The notes: generated by a model from the sequence alone, not told the origin. A stretch of 40,187 nucleotides of DNA from Phycisphaerae bacterium (GCA_016873295.1 VGXM01000026.1:1-40187), one strand, 5' to 3'. Shown: positions 1 to 7,952, numbered from the stretch's first letter. Numbers and translations are program-made.

Positions 1-13
1 GCGGGCGCCGCGG

Positions 14-353
14 GTGCCACGGGCGATCCGCCTTGCGGATCGCCCGTGCCGTCGTCCGGACGGGCGTCGAACAGCCGCACGGGTCATCGGGCGAAGCGCC
101 CGATGACCCGTGGCACCCGCCGTGCCACGACTGTTCGGCTCGGCGAACAGTCGTGCTCTCCCCACCAGCACGACTGTGCCCCGAGCGGCACAGTCGTGGC
201 ACCCGGCGTGGTTGGAAGAACGCGCACCAAGGCGCCGGCGGACGCCGCGGGTGCCACGGGCGATCCGCCTTGCGGATCGCCCGTGCCGTCGTCCGGACGG
301 GCGTCGAACAGCCGCACGGGTCATCGGGCGAAGCGCCCGATGACCCGTGGCAC
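14..353. repeat. Tandem GTGCCAC-bounded palindromic (REP-like) repeat array, locus 1
   Basis: Two kinds of palindromic unit alternate. Each is opened by GTGCCAC and closed by GTGGCAC and holds two hairpins. Alpha units lie at 14-116 and 251-353 (period 237), and a beta unit at 122-202. In alpha the first hairpin has 14-bp arms (18-31 with 35-48, loop CTT) and the second has perfect 16-bp arms (78-93 with 97-112, loop AAG). In beta both hairpins have 12-bp arms (126-137/144-155 and 169-180/187-198). The linker 203-250 is also repeated at the second locus near 26.5 kb. Open frames through the array are by-products of the symmetry. The role is unknown; bacterial REP/BIME-type elements are the nearest known analogy. 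Confidence 0.85.
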
Positions 354-400
354 CCGGAGCGCATCCGTCCACCGACTTCCGACTCGCGCCGCGAGCGCGG

Positions 401-429
401 TTGACATCGACCAGCGCCCCTCCTTCTGT
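401..429 (+). promoter_or_regulatory. Putative promoter of lpxB
   Basis: A perfect -35 hexamer TTGACA (401-406) is followed after 17 bases by a weak -10, TTCTGT (424-429). The -10 ends five bases before the GTG start of lpxB at 435, which has no Shine-Dalgarno sequence. If active, the transcript would be leaderless or nearly so. Confidence 0.4.
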
Positions 430-434
430 CTGGT

Positions 435-1655
435 GTGCCCGCCCCGGAACCGCAGCCCGACACGCACGACGCGCCCGCGGCGCTGCTGTTCACGGCCTTC
501 GAGCCCTCGGGCGACGAGCACGCCGCCCACGTCATCGCGGAACTCAAGCGGCGCCGACCCGGGCTGAAGGTCTACGCCTGGGGCGGGCGTCGTATGGAGG
601 CCGCCGGCGCCACCCTCGTCGAGCGCACGGGCGACGACGCCGTCATGGGCCTGCCCGGGCTGGCCAAGATCCGCGAGCACGCCCGCATCAACGAGCGCGT
701 CGCCGACTTCCTCGCGGGGCACCGGGTCGCCGTGCACGTCCCGGTCGATTCGCCCGCCGCCAACTTCCCGCTGTGCCGGATCGCCAAGCGGGCCGGCTGC
801 CGGGTGGTGCACCTGGTCGCCCCGCAGATCTGGGCCTGGGGGCGCTGGCGGATCCACAAGCTCCGGCGGCTCACCGACATGGTGCTGTGCCTGCTGCCCT
901 TCGAGGAGCGGTTCTTCGTCCGGCGCCGCGTCCCCGCCCGCTTCATCGGGCACATGCTCTTCGACGAGCCGCTCGACGGGGCCGCCCTCGACCGCGTCGC
1001 CGCCGAGTTCCCCGGCGGCCCGGTGCGCCTGGCCTTCATGCCCGGGTCGCGCCCCGCCGAGTTCCGCCGCAACTTCCCCCTCATCCTCAGGATCTTCCGC
1101 GCCCTGCGCCGGGCCTATCCCGGCGCCGTCGGCGTCCTCGCCGCCACGCGACCCGGCGTCGAGGCCGAGCTGCGCCGCATCGCCGAACGCCACGGCGGGT
1201 GGCCCGAGGGGCTCGCGACCACCGTGGGCCGCACCGACGCCGTCACTCGCTGGTGCTCCCTCGCCCTCGTCAAGTCGGGGACGGTCACGCTCCAGGTGGC
1301 GCGGCACCTGCGCCCCATGGTCATCTTCTACAAGCACTCCAACCCGCTCTTCTACTACCTCGTCGCCCGGGTCATCCTCTCCACGCGCCGGTTCGCGCTC
1401 CCCAACGTCATCGCCATGCGCACGGTCGTGCCCGAGTTCGTGCCTCACTTCGGCGGGCCCGGGCCCATCGTCGCCGCCGCCCGCGCCCTCATCGACGACG
1501 AGGCCGCGCGCCGCAGGCAGACCGCCGACCTGGCCGACGTGCTGGCCCGGTTCAAGGGGCGGCACGCCTCGGCCCTGGCCGCCGACGCGATCGAGGCCGT
1601 CGCCGGGCTGGCGCCCCTGCCCTCGCCGGACCTCACTCCGCAAGCTCGAACATGA
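435..1655 (+). CDS. lpxB: Lipid-A-disaccharide synthase (LpxB family)
   Basis: A 406-residue glycosyltransferase of family 19. It would join UDP-2,3-diacylglucosamine to lipid X to make lipid A disaccharide on the cytoplasmic face of the inner membrane. Seen: an N-terminal EPSGDEHAA segment matching the family's ASGD-type motif, PVDSPAANF in place of the usual DAPDFN, APQIWAWGRWR (usual VSPSVWAW-WR), LLPFEERFF, and FMPGSRPAEFRRNFPL matching the family's LPGSR motif. Length is slightly above the usual 380-390. The GTG at 435 is the first start after the repeats and gives a full N-terminus. Its 3' end overlaps the convergent RidA gene by 23 bases. It implies an LPS-like outer membrane. Confidence 0.9.
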   Translation: MPAPEPQPDTHDAPAALLFTAFEPSGDEHAAHVIAELKRRRPGLKVYAWGGRRMEAAGATLVERTGDDAVMGLPGLAKIREHARINERVADFLAGHRVAVHVPVDSPAANFPLCRIAKRAGCRVVHLVAPQIWAWGRWRIHKLRRLTDMVLCLLPFEERFFVRRRVPARFIGHMLFDEPLDGAALDRVAAEFPGGPVRLAFMPGSRPAEFRRNFPLILRIFRALRRAYPGAVGVLAATRPGVEAELRRIAERHGGWPEGLATTVGRTDAVTRWCSLALVKSGTVTLQVARHLRPMVIFYKHSNPLFYYLVARVILSTRRFALPNVIAMRTVVPEFVPHFGGPGPIVAAARALIDDEAARRRQTADLADVLARFKGRHASALAADAIEAVAGLAPLPSPDLTPQART

Positions 1656-2118
1656 ACTCGATCTCGACCGGGGCGTTGAGCGGCAGGCTCGGGGCCCCGA
1701 CCGCCGCCCGCGCGTGCTGACCCGGCGCTCCGAACACCCGGGCCAGCAACTCGCTCGCCGCGTTGGCCACCTTGGGCTGATCGGTGAACGTCGGCTCGCA
1801 CGCCACGAAGCACCCCAGGCGGACCACCTGCTTGAGCCGGTCCAGCGACCCCGCCTCGGCCTTGAGCACCGCCAGCGCGTTGAGCACGCACTGCCGTGCG
1901 CACGCCTGCGCCTGCTCCACGGAGACCTGGCTCGGCACGATCCCCGCGTGCAGGAGGTGCGCCGGCTGGTCGGCGCACGCCGGCAGGATCGGGATCTGTC
2001 CGGATACATACAGAATCGCCCCTACCCGGCGCGAGGGGATGTACGCCGCCACCGGCTTGGCGGGGGGCGGCAGGTCCAGCCCGAGTTCCTTGAGAGCGGC
2101 TTCCGGGTTGGTCGGCAT
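1633..2118 (-). CDS. RidA/YjgF family protein (enamine/imine deaminase)
   Basis: 161 residues of the RidA/YjgF/UK114 family, whose trimeric members hydrolyse reactive enamines and imines from PLP-enzyme side reactions to ketoacid plus ammonia. Seen: ILYVSGQIPI (family consensus -SGQ-P), CVLNALAVLKAEAGSLDRLKQVVRL, the conserved Arg in HARAAVG and the terminal APVEIEF signature. The start at 2118 is chosen over the in-frame start at 2190 because a GGAGG lies 8 bases upstream and the extra 24 residues are outside the family. The N-terminal segment MPTNPEAALKELGLDLPPP is typical of the longer ~155-residue subgroup. The gene ends inside the 3' end of lpxB. A TATGCT on the minus strand (2152-2147) is a possible -10. 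Confidence 0.9.
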   Translation of the reverse strand: MPTNPEAALKELGLDLPPPAKPVAAYIPSRRVGAILYVSGQIPILPACADQPAHLLHAGIVPSQVSVEQAQACARQCVLNALAVLKAEAGSLDRLKQVVRLGCFVACEPTFTDQPKVANAASELLARVFGAPGQHARAAVGAPSLPLNAPVEIEFMFELAE

Positions 2119-2602
2119 CCGAGGGTCCTCCGGGGCGGTCGGGGGGAGCATACCCGCCCGGGGGGTCGAGCAGTTTGACTTTCCCGGCAACAGATCCGCC
2201 TTGACGCGCGTATCCTCTTCTGGTAACTTGTCGATCCCAGTGGGGTCGATGGCAGGTTGGGGCTGAGTCTTGGGCGATCCATGCCTGAGAATGCTCTAAT
2301 GGCGGCCCATAGGGCCGCACCCTGATGCCCGTCCTGGGCTCGGAACCGCCTGCCGACAACTCGAACGGGCTTGGCCCTCGCCGATCGCGGGTTCGTGACG
2401 ATCGTCCGCGGGAGGAGGGGCAAGGCTCAGCGAATCGTCGGCGGGCGCCGCGGCCGTCCGGATTCGCGGATTCGCGGCTTGGTCGCCCTCAAGGGGCACG
2501 CCGCGGAGGCGGGCGCCGGTTCGATCGTCAGGGTTTCGTGGGAAGGCCCGGCATGGTGCCGGGTTCGCGTTCGGGTGAGACCCCCGACGCACGGAGATTG
2601 CA
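2119..2602. other. 484-bp intergenic region, promoters only
   Basis: I see no gene here. The only open frame touching the pilin start (2325-2606, plus) is rich in Arg and Gly, resembles nothing and looks like GC-driven open sequence. Promoter-like sites are TATGCT on the minus strand (2152-2147) for the RidA gene, TTGACG-N17-TAACTT on the plus strand (2201-2229), and TCTAAT at 2295-2300. The prepilin gene therefore probably has a long 5' untranslated region. Confidence 0.5.
2201..2229 (+). promoter_or_regulatory. Weak sigma-70-like promoter candidate upstream of the prepilin gene
   Basis: TTGACG (2201-2206), a 17-base spacer, then TAACTT (2224-2229). The -35 matches 5 of 6 consensus bases, the -10 only 3 of 6. 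A start here would give a leader of about 370 bases before the ATG at 2603. Confidence 0.25.
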
Positions 2603-3580
2603 ATGAAGAAGAAGGCATTCACCCTGATCGAGTTGCTCGTCGTGATCGCGATCATCGCGCTGCTGATCGCCATCCTCTTGCCCGCCCTGGGCAAGGCCCG
2701 CGCCAGCGCCCGTCAGCTCAAGTGCTCCACGCAGGTCCGCGGCGTCCTGCAGGGCATGGTCCTCTGGGCCCAGAACAACCAGGACGAGTACCCCCTGCCC
2801 GACAAGATCGACCGCGCCAACCAGACCCTCGCGGCGATGACCGGCGGCGCGTCCAAGAACGTCAGCCGCAACTTCTACTCCCTCCTTATCTTCAACGGCT
2901 TCTTCTCCCCCGAGATGCTCTGGACCCCCGCCGAGGCCAACGGCCTGATCCGTCCCTACGAGGGCTACGAGTACACCAACCCCACCATGGCGGTCAGCAC
3001 TCAGAACGCCCTTTGGGACCCCAAGTTCGCCGCCATCCCCATGACCCCCACCCAGGGCGAGGGCGACGCGGCTCCCCGCCGCACGGGTGACGTGAATGGC
3101 GGCGTGTCGTACGCCCACAGCCCCGCGGCCGGCCGCCGGCTCCAGCGCTGGTCCAACACCTTCAACGCCACCGAGGCCATCCTGGGCAACCGCGGCCCCG
3201 AGTACGAAATCCAGGGCTCGGGCAGCACCGCCACCTGGCGCCTCAAGCAGAACAGCCCCGTCGGCACGGGCTCGCAGACGCTCCTGATCCACGGCGGACG
3301 CACCACCTGGGAGGGCAACGTCGGCTTCAACGACAACCACGTCGAGTACCTCACCAAGGCCGACCCGGACTCGATCCTCTGGAACTTCACCAGCACCGCG
3401 CTCAACCCGCGCACCCTTCCCGACAACATCTTCGTCAACGAGAACGACAACACCCGCGCGGTCGACGCCATCACCGTCGACAACGGCAACGCCATGCTCC
3501 TCCTCTACGCCAAGCTGACCGTCACCGCCGCCGGCACGTCCACCACCATCAACTACGGCTCCGGCCCCTTCCGCGACTGA
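2603..3580 (+). CDS. Prepilin-type N-terminal cleavage/methylation domain protein (pseudopilin-like)
   Basis: 325 residues. The N-terminus [19 protein letters not shown] is a class III signal: a prepilin peptidase would cut before the Phe in KA|FTLIE and methylate it, leaving a hydrophobic helix to about residue 30. The body is a secreted globular domain. Near residue 235 the segment from LIHGG to NDNHVEY corresponds to the H-x9-DG motif that marks a large planctomycete family of such proteins. The specific role is unknown; many paralogues exist per genome and most are unlikely to be major pilins. A GGAG lies 8 bases upstream of the ATG. The gene stands alone and is closed by a strong terminator. 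Confidence 0.85.
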   Translation: MKKKAFTLIELLVVIAIIALLIAILLPALGKARASARQLKCSTQVRGVLQGMVLWAQNNQDEYPLPDKIDRANQTLAAMTGGASKNVSRNFYSLLIFNGFFSPEMLWTPAEANGLIRPYEGYEYTNPTMAVSTQNALWDPKFAAIPMTPTQGEGDAAPRRTGDVNGGVSYAHSPAAGRRLQRWSNTFNATEAILGNRGPEYEIQGSGSTATWRLKQNSPVGTGSQTLLIHGGRTTWEGNVGFNDNHVEYLTKADPDSILWNFTSTALNPRTLPDNIFVNENDNTRAVDAITVDNGNAMLLLYAKLTVTAAGTSTTINYGSGPFRD

Positions 3581-3608
3581 GTCGCACGGGCATCTACCTC
3601 TGATTCCG

Positions 3609-3644
3609 ACGGGCCCGCGCGTGCGCGCGGGCCCGTTCCTTTTT
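3609..3644 (+). terminator. Intrinsic terminator of the prepilin gene
   Basis: A perfect 12-bp GC-rich stem (3609-3620 with 3625-3636), loop GTGC, is followed by a T-rich tract TCCTTTTT (3637-3644). It lies 28 bases after the prepilin stop codon. Confidence 0.88.
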
Positions 3645-3725
3645 CTCCCACGGGCCCCGGGCTCAAGAGCCCTTGGCATCAAGCGGCTCGGGCGGGGGGC
3701 GGGTGTTCCGTCGGCGCGGACTCGC

Positions 3726-3731
3726 AATAAT
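3726..3731 (+). promoter_or_regulatory. Candidate -10 for a leaderless ThiF-type gene
   Basis: AATAAT sits six bases before the ATG at 3738, so the expected transcription start coincides with the A of the ATG. No Shine-Dalgarno sequence and no clear -35 are seen. Confidence 0.3.
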
Positions 3732-3737
3732 CGCGGG

Positions 3738-4811
3738 ATGCCCAACCCCGGCCCGCTCGCGGACGAGTTCAGGCGGTACCACCGACAGGTCATGCTGCCG
3801 GGCGTGGGCGTGGGGGGGCAGCGTCGCCTGGCGTCGGGTCACGCGGCGGTCGTGGGGTGCGGGGCGCTGGGGTGTGCCATCGCCGACACGCTGGCCCGGG
3901 CCGGCGTGGGCAGGCTCACCATCGTCGACCGCGACCTGGTCGAGATCACCAACCTCCAGCGGCAAACCCTGTTCGACGAGGGCGACGCGGCGGCCCCGAC
4001 GCCCAAGGCGGAGGCGGCCCGCAAGCGCCTCAACGCGGTCAACTCGGGGATCGACGTGCGCGCGATCGTCGCCGACCTCACCGCCGCCAACGCCGAACGC
4101 CTGCTGTTCGCCGGCGGACGCGACCGCCCCGACCTGCTGCTCGACGGCACGGACAACTTCGAGACGCGGTACCTGCTCAACGACCTGGCGGTGAAGCACG
4201 GGGTTGCGTACTGCTACGGCGGGGTGGTCGGCACCACGGGGATGCAGTTGACGGTGGTGCCGGGCGACCGCCCCTGCCTGCGGTGTCTCTTCCCCGACCC
4301 CCCGCCGCCGGGCGCGGCGCCGACCTGCGACACGGCGGGCGTGCTGGGCCCCGCGGTGGCGATCGTCGCCGCGTGCCAGTCGGCGGACGCGCTCAAGATC
4401 CTGACCGGGAACGGGGCGCTGGTCGCCGCCACCCTGCTCTCCTTCGACCTGTGGACCAACGAGCGGCGCCGGCTGGACGTCTCGGGCGCGCGCCGGGGCG
4501 AGTGCCCGGCGTGCGGGGCGCGGCGCTTCGAGTTCCTCGACGGGGACCGGGGCGGGGCGACCGCGGCCCTGTGCGGGCAGGACGCGGTGCAGGTCGCGCC
4601 GAGCGGCGTGGCGGAGATCGACCTGGCGCGGCTGGGGGAGCGGCTCGCCGGCGTCGGCCCCGTCACGCGCACGCCGTTCCTGCTCCGGGCCAGAGTGCCG
4701 GAGCCCGGGGGGGTCGAGCTCACGGTGTTCCGCGACGGGCGGGCGATCATCAAGGGCGTTGGCGGGGCGGACCAGGCCCGGGCCGTGTACGCGCGCTGGG
4801 TCGGGGCGTGA
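3738..4811 (+). CDS. ThiF/MoeB/HesA-family sulfur-carrier adenylyltransferase
   Basis: 357 residues of the E1-like family that adenylates the C-terminal Gly of a ubiquitin-fold sulfur carrier (ThiS, MoaD or similar) using ATP. Seen: Rossmann GCGALG, IVDRDLVEITNLQRQTLF with the conserved Asp, Asn, Gln and Arg, LDGTDNFETRYLLND, a zinc site from CLRC and CPAC, and the Cys of APTCDTAGVLGP. A ~90-residue C-terminal part (LCGQDAVQV to ELTVFRDGRAIIKG) replaces the rhodanese domain of some MoeB proteins. The ATG at 3738 is chosen because earlier in-frame starts lie inside the terminator. No carrier or thiazole gene is adjacent, so the pathway cannot be decided. The DinB-like gene follows after 34 bases, probably in one transcript. 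Confidence 0.85.
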   Translation: MPNPGPLADEFRRYHRQVMLPGVGVGGQRRLASGHAAVVGCGALGCAIADTLARAGVGRLTIVDRDLVEITNLQRQTLFDEGDAAAPTPKAEAARKRLNAVNSGIDVRAIVADLTAANAERLLFAGGRDRPDLLLDGTDNFETRYLLNDLAVKHGVAYCYGGVVGTTGMQLTVVPGDRPCLRCLFPDPPPPGAAPTCDTAGVLGPAVAIVAACQSADALKILTGNGALVAATLLSFDLWTNERRRLDVSGARRGECPACGARRFEFLDGDRGGATAALCGQDAVQVAPSGVAEIDLARLGERLAGVGPVTRTPFLLRARVPEPGGVELTVFRDGRAIIKGVGGADQARAVYARWVGA

Positions 4812-4845
4812 TGCCGTAGACTGGGCGGGAACAGGAGGGCGCGGC

Positions 4846-5367
4846 ATGAGCAGGGGAACGGTCATCGCGGATTGCGCCAAGCGGACGCTGGCGTACGCGG
4901 AGCGGCTGATCAAGGGGATCGAGCCGCACATGTTCGCCCGCAAGCCCACGTGGGGGCTGGGCGGCCGCGAGATCGACTGCAATCACGGCGCCTTCGTCTT
5001 CGGGCACCTGGCGTTGTACCCGCCGCGGATCATCGCGATGCTCGGGGACAGGGCGCGGGTCGAGGTGCCGGCGGAGTACCAGGAGCTGTTCAAGGCGGGG
5101 GTGCCGTGCCGCGACGACGCCGACGGGTCGATCTATCCCTCCATGAGCGCCCTGTGCGAGGTCTACTTCGGCGGGATGCGCGAGGCGATCGACGCGGTGG
5201 GGAGGGCCACCGACGCCCACCTGGCCAGGCCCATGCCCGAGGAGCGGATGCGGGAGTTCCTGCCCACGGTGGAGCACGGGTGCCTGTTCCTCCTCAACAA
5301 CCACCCGATGGCGCACCTGGGGCAGTTGAGCACGTGGCGCCGGTGCATGGGCCTGCCCGCGGCGTGA
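4846..5367 (+). CDS. DinB-superfamily (DUF1569-like) four-helix protein
   Basis: 173 residues, probably a four-helix-bundle protein of the DinB/YfiT superfamily, whose members bind a metal through three His and are often thiol-dependent transferases of unknown substrate. Seen: NHGAFVFGHLALYP near residue 45, supplying one His, and NHPMAHLGQLSTWRR near the end, matching the HxxxHxxQL signature. AGGAGGG lies 7-8 bases before the ATG at 4846. It follows the ThiF-type gene closely and its stop is one base from the stop of the convergent MBL gene. The function is not assignable from sequence. Confidence 0.7.
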   Translation: MSRGTVIADCAKRTLAYAERLIKGIEPHMFARKPTWGLGGREIDCNHGAFVFGHLALYPPRIIAMLGDRARVEVPAEYQELFKAGVPCRDDADGSIYPSMSALCEVYFGGMREAIDAVGRATDAHLARPMPEERMREFLPTVEHGCLFLLNNHPMAHLGQLSTWRRCMGLPAA

Positions 5368-5368
5368 C

Positions 5369-6040
5369 TCAGCCCCGGACGAATGGGTTGCCGGCCCGCT
5401 CGCGGGCGACGGTGGTGGGGGGGCCGTGCCCGGGCAGGACGACGGTGTCGGGCGGGAGCGTGTAGAGCCTGGTGCGGATCGAGCGCTCGAGCGTCTCGAA
5501 GTTCGAGCCCGGGAAGTCGGTCCGTCCGATGGACCCGGCGAACAGGGCGTCGCCCGAGATCGTGACGTGGGCCTGGGGGCAATGGAAGGCACAGCCGCCG
5601 GGGGAGTGCCCCGGCACGTGCAGCACGGTCCAGTCGAGCCCCGCCAGGCGCAGCACCTGACCGTGGTCGAGCAGCGCGTCGGGCCCCGGGGCCGACACGG
5701 GCACGCCCATGAAGGCGCTCAGGTTCAGTTCCGGTTCCGTGAGCCAGCGTTCCTCGTCGCGGTGGATGAGGACGGGCGTGCCGGGGAAGGCGGCGAGCAC
5801 GGCGCCGATCCCGGCGATGTGGTCCGGGTGCGCGTGCGTGAGCAGGAGGGCCTTCGGCTTGAGCCCCAGCGCGCGCACGTGTCCGATCAGGTCGTCGGGA
5901 TCGAACCCGGCGTCGAAGATCCAGCACTCCGGCGACCCCGGGCGGCGCAGCACGTAGCAGTTGGTCTCGTAGGGCCCCAGGGCGAAGGCGTCGATCGCCA
6001 GCCCGGCCCGGGCCCACGGCGCCTGGTCGTTCGTCGGCAT
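5369..6040 (-). CDS. MBL-fold hydrolase (glyoxalase II-like)
   Basis: 223 residues of the metallo-beta-lactamase fold. The metal-binding motif THAHPDHIAG is clear, followed by the later ligands in HVPGHSPGG, SGDALFAGSIGRTD and VLPGHGPPT. This order matches YcbL/GloC-type hydroxyacylglutathione hydrolases, which split thioesters such as S-lactoylglutathione; the substrate here is unproven. The start at 6040 is preferred to 6106 because the longer form would run across the divergent cupin start. There is no Shine-Dalgarno sequence, but TACGAT lies six bases upstream of the ATG, suggesting leaderless expression. Confidence 0.85.
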   Translation of the reverse strand: MPTNDQAPWARAGLAIDAFALGPYETNCYVLRRPGSPECWIFDAGFDPDDLIGHVRALGLKPKALLLTHAHPDHIAGIGAVLAAFPGTPVLIHRDEERWLTEPELNLSAFMGVPVSAPGPDALLDHGQVLRLAGLDWTVLHVPGHSPGGCAFHCPQAHVTISGDALFAGSIGRTDFPGSNFETLERSIRTRLYTLPPDTVVLPGHGPPTTVARERAGNPFVRG

Positions 6041-6045
6041 CGCGC

Positions 6046-6052
6046 TATCGTA
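6046..6052. promoter_or_regulatory. Symmetric -10 shared by the MBL and cupin genes
   Basis: TATCGTA reads as TATCGT on the plus strand (6046-6051) toward the cupin gene and TACGAT on the minus strand (6052-6047) toward the MBL gene. The two start codons are only 49 bases apart, so both promoters must lie here or inside the opposite gene. Confidence 0.35.
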
Positions 6053-6089
6053 ACGGGCCGGCGCGGGGCCACCGCGCGGGAGGGGCACG

Positions 6090-6464
6090 ATGCTGGTCCG
6101 GAACATCTACGACACGCCCATGAAGCCCGTCGACATGCCGGGGGTCAAGGGCGCCATGATGGCCGTGATGGTCGGGCGCGGCGACGGCGCCCCCAACTTC
6201 GCCCTCCGGCACTTCACCGTCGCCCCGGGCGGCAACACCCCCCGCCACAGCCACGACTACGAGCACGAGGTCTTCGTCGTCGAGGGAACCGGCACGGTGA
6301 TGCTCGACGGCGAGGAGCGCCCCATCAAGGCCGGCGACGTCATCTACGTCCCCGCCGACAAGGAGCACCAGTTCAGGTGCACGGGCCGGGGCGTGGGGAT
6401 CCGGTTCCTGTGCCTGGTGCCCGTGTCGCGGAACTGCGGCGAGGTCACCCCCGGGTCGGGGTGA
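6090..6464 (+). CDS. Cupin-domain protein
   Basis: 124 residues forming a single small beta-barrel. Motif 1 is PRHSHDYEHEVFVVEGTG, giving the His-x-His and Glu metal ligands; motif 2 is AGDVIYVPADKEHQF with the fourth ligand His. The substrate is unknown; small one-domain cupins include isomerases, dioxygenases and sugar- or sensor-binding proteins. GGAGGGG lies 5 bases before the ATG. Its last 20 bases overlap the convergent lspA gene. It is divergent from the MBL hydrolase. Confidence 0.85.
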   Translation: MLVRNIYDTPMKPVDMPGVKGAMMAVMVGRGDGAPNFALRHFTVAPGGNTPRHSHDYEHEVFVVEGTGTVMLDGEERPIKAGDVIYVPADKEHQFRCTGRGVGIRFLCLVPVSRNCGEVTPGSG

Positions 6465-7125
6465 CGCCCGGGCGGGCATCCCTGCCGGGCGCCGGCGTGC
6501 GCCACAGGTGCACCATCAGGATCCCGATCCCGATGAGCAGGAGCTTGTCGGCGGCGTTGGAGACGTAGCTCCAGAGATCGCGACCGCCCCAGGGCCACTC
6601 CAGGCCCCAGGGCAACATCACGCCCGGCAGCGGATGGATGAAGTCGCGCACGCAGGCGAAGACCAGACGGTCGTAGAGGTTGCCCAGCCCGCCCGCGAGG
6701 ATCAGGCCCAGGGCCGCGTGGGCCCATCGCTGCCGCGGCGTGGTCCAGCGGGCGAACATCCAGAGGCAGAACCCCACGGCGGCGACGGTGAACGCCACAA
6801 AGAACCACCGCTTCCCCGCCCCCATGCCGAACACCGCCCCGCGGTTGAGCACGAGCTTGAGTTCGAGGACCCCGGGCACGATCACGACGGGGTCGTGCGG
6901 CGGGAGCAGCACCTCCAGCGAGGCCCGCGCCCCCACGTCGATGACCTCGCGCCGGGCGATCGACACCGGCGCGTCGGCGATCGTGCGGAACGCCCACGAC
7001 TTGGTCGAGAGGTCGAACGCCAGCCCGGCGACCATGGTCGCGAGCAGCACGATCCACGCCCCGCGGCTGCCCGTGGTCGAACGGGGCGGCGCGGGTTGCA
7101 CCAGGGGGGTCCGGTCGTGGGTCAC
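6445..7125 (-). CDS. lspA: Lipoprotein signal peptidase (signal peptidase II)
   Basis: 226 residues, an integral inner-membrane aspartyl protease that removes the signal peptide from lipidated prolipoproteins. Four hydrophobic segments are visible (about residues 23-40, 88-102, 107-125 and 186-207). Family motifs are LNRGAVFGM (usual N-GAAFG), GGLGNLYDR with catalytic Asp152, VRDF, and SNAADK with catalytic Asp193. It is longer than the E. coli enzyme (164) because of an N-terminal tail and the insert around 50-85. It starts with GTG that overlaps the TGA of the upstream DksA-like gene (GTGA), so the two are probably translationally coupled. The substrate-binding lipoprotein at 34.4 kb is a likely client. 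Confidence 0.9.
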   Translation of the reverse strand: MTHDRTPLVQPAPPRSTTGSRGAWIVLLATMVAGLAFDLSTKSWAFRTIADAPVSIARREVIDVGARASLEVLLPPHDPVVIVPGVLELKLVLNRGAVFGMGAGKRWFFVAFTVAAVGFCLWMFARWTTPRQRWAHAALGLILAGGLGNLYDRLVFACVRDFIHPLPGVMLPWGLEWPWGGRDLWSYVSNAADKLLLIGIGILMVHLWRTPAPGRDARPGVTPTRG

Positions 7126-7952
7126 AGGCGGGCGCCGCGTCGCTCAAGGTGGCGGGCGGCCTCGATCGAGTGCCGCGCCCAAGGGAGTTCTTCCAGCCGC
7201 TGCATCGAGATGGGCTTGCCGGTCACCTCGCAGAGCCCGAACGTGCCCTTCTCGATCCGCACGAGGGCGTCGTCGATCTCCTTGATGAGCTTGCGGTCCG
7301 CCGCCGCCAGGTCGAGCGCCAGCGACTGGTCGTAGGCGTCCGACCCTTGCTCGGCCAGGTGCTGAGGCGTGTGCGAGAGCCCGCCCGAGGAACTCTTGAG
7401 CGCCTCGGTCTCCATGTTGGCCACGTCGCCGACCAGCTCGCCGCGCTTCTTGATCAGCAGCGCCCGGAACCGATCGAGCTCCTTCTTGGGGAGGGGCGAC
7501 TTGCCGTCCACGGCGGGCGGAGGCGCCTGGTTCGCGGCGGCGTGGCTGCCGATGGGCACGCCCTTGGCGGCGTGGGCCCCCGAGGCGATCAGGGGCTTGC
7601 GGGTTGGCCCGCCGGGCGGCAGGAGTTGCCCCGTGACCTTGGCAAACTCGCTCAGGGCGGGGGGCTTGGGCTTGGCCCGGCGCGGCGCCGGCTTCTGGGT
7701 GACGACGGTGATCCCCTTCTTTCCGCCGCCCTTGTCCATCGCGGGGACGGGCTTGCCGGGGGCCGGCTTGACGGGCGGCGGCTTGGGAGGCTTGGGAGCC
7801 GCCTTGGGCGCCTTCTTCGGCGCCGGCTTGGGGGCGGCCTTCTTGCCCATGGGCTTGCGGGCGGGTTTGGCGGGCTTGCTGGACGCCGGCTTCTTGCCCT
7901 TGGCGCTCGGCTTGCCCTTCGCGGCGGGCTTCTTGGGCTTGGATTTGGCCAT
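7122..7952 (-). CDS. TraR/DksA-family protein with a Lys/Pro/Ala-rich tail
   Basis: 276 residues. Residues 1 to about 80 are a low-complexity, strongly basic tail of Lys, Pro and Ala resembling histone-H1-like or other nucleic-acid-binding tails. A linker follows, then a DksA/TraR domain (about 155-276): a coiled-coil hairpin (KELDRFRALLIKKRGELVGD) and a zinc-finger-like end, GTFGLCEVTGKPIS. DksA proteins bind the RNA polymerase secondary channel. Only one Cys of the usual four remains (CxxT, then PWAR instead of a Cys), so zinc binding is unlikely; such degenerate forms are known in several phyla. The ATG at 7952 is used; earlier in-frame starts lie in the leader. A promoter is at 8050-8078. 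It is coupled to lspA by a GTGA overlap. Confidence 0.82.
   Translation of the reverse strand: MAKSKPKKPAAKGKPSAKGKKPASSKPAKPARKPMGKKAAPKPAPKKAPKAAPKPPKPPPVKPAPGKPVPAMDKGGGKKGITVVTQKPAPRRAKPKPPALSEFAKVTGQLLPPGGPTRKPLIASGAHAAKGVPIGSHAAANQAPPPAVDGKSPLPKKELDRFRALLIKKRGELVGDVANMETEALKSSSGGLSHTPQHLAEQGSDAYDQSLALDLAAADRKLIKEIDDALVRIEKGTFGLCEVTGKPISMQRLEELPWARHSIEAARHLERRGARL

Noticed and set aside
14-353. CRISPR array
   Set aside because: Period is 237 with palindromic units and conserved linkers. There are no short regular repeats with unique spacers and no cas genes.
33-567. Several open frames inside the repeat array at the left edge
   Set aside because: They repeat the same peptide on both strands because the DNA is palindromic and tandem, and match no family.
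321-2009. 562-codon minus-strand open frame opposite lpxB
   Set aside because: It is antisense to a clear lpxB and continues into the palindromic repeats; no recognisable motifs.
2325-2606. 93-codon frame ending in ATGA at the prepilin start
   Set aside because: The overlap looks like coupling, but the frame lacks a Shine-Dalgarno sequence, is Arg/Gly-rich and lies in a promoter region; likely chance.
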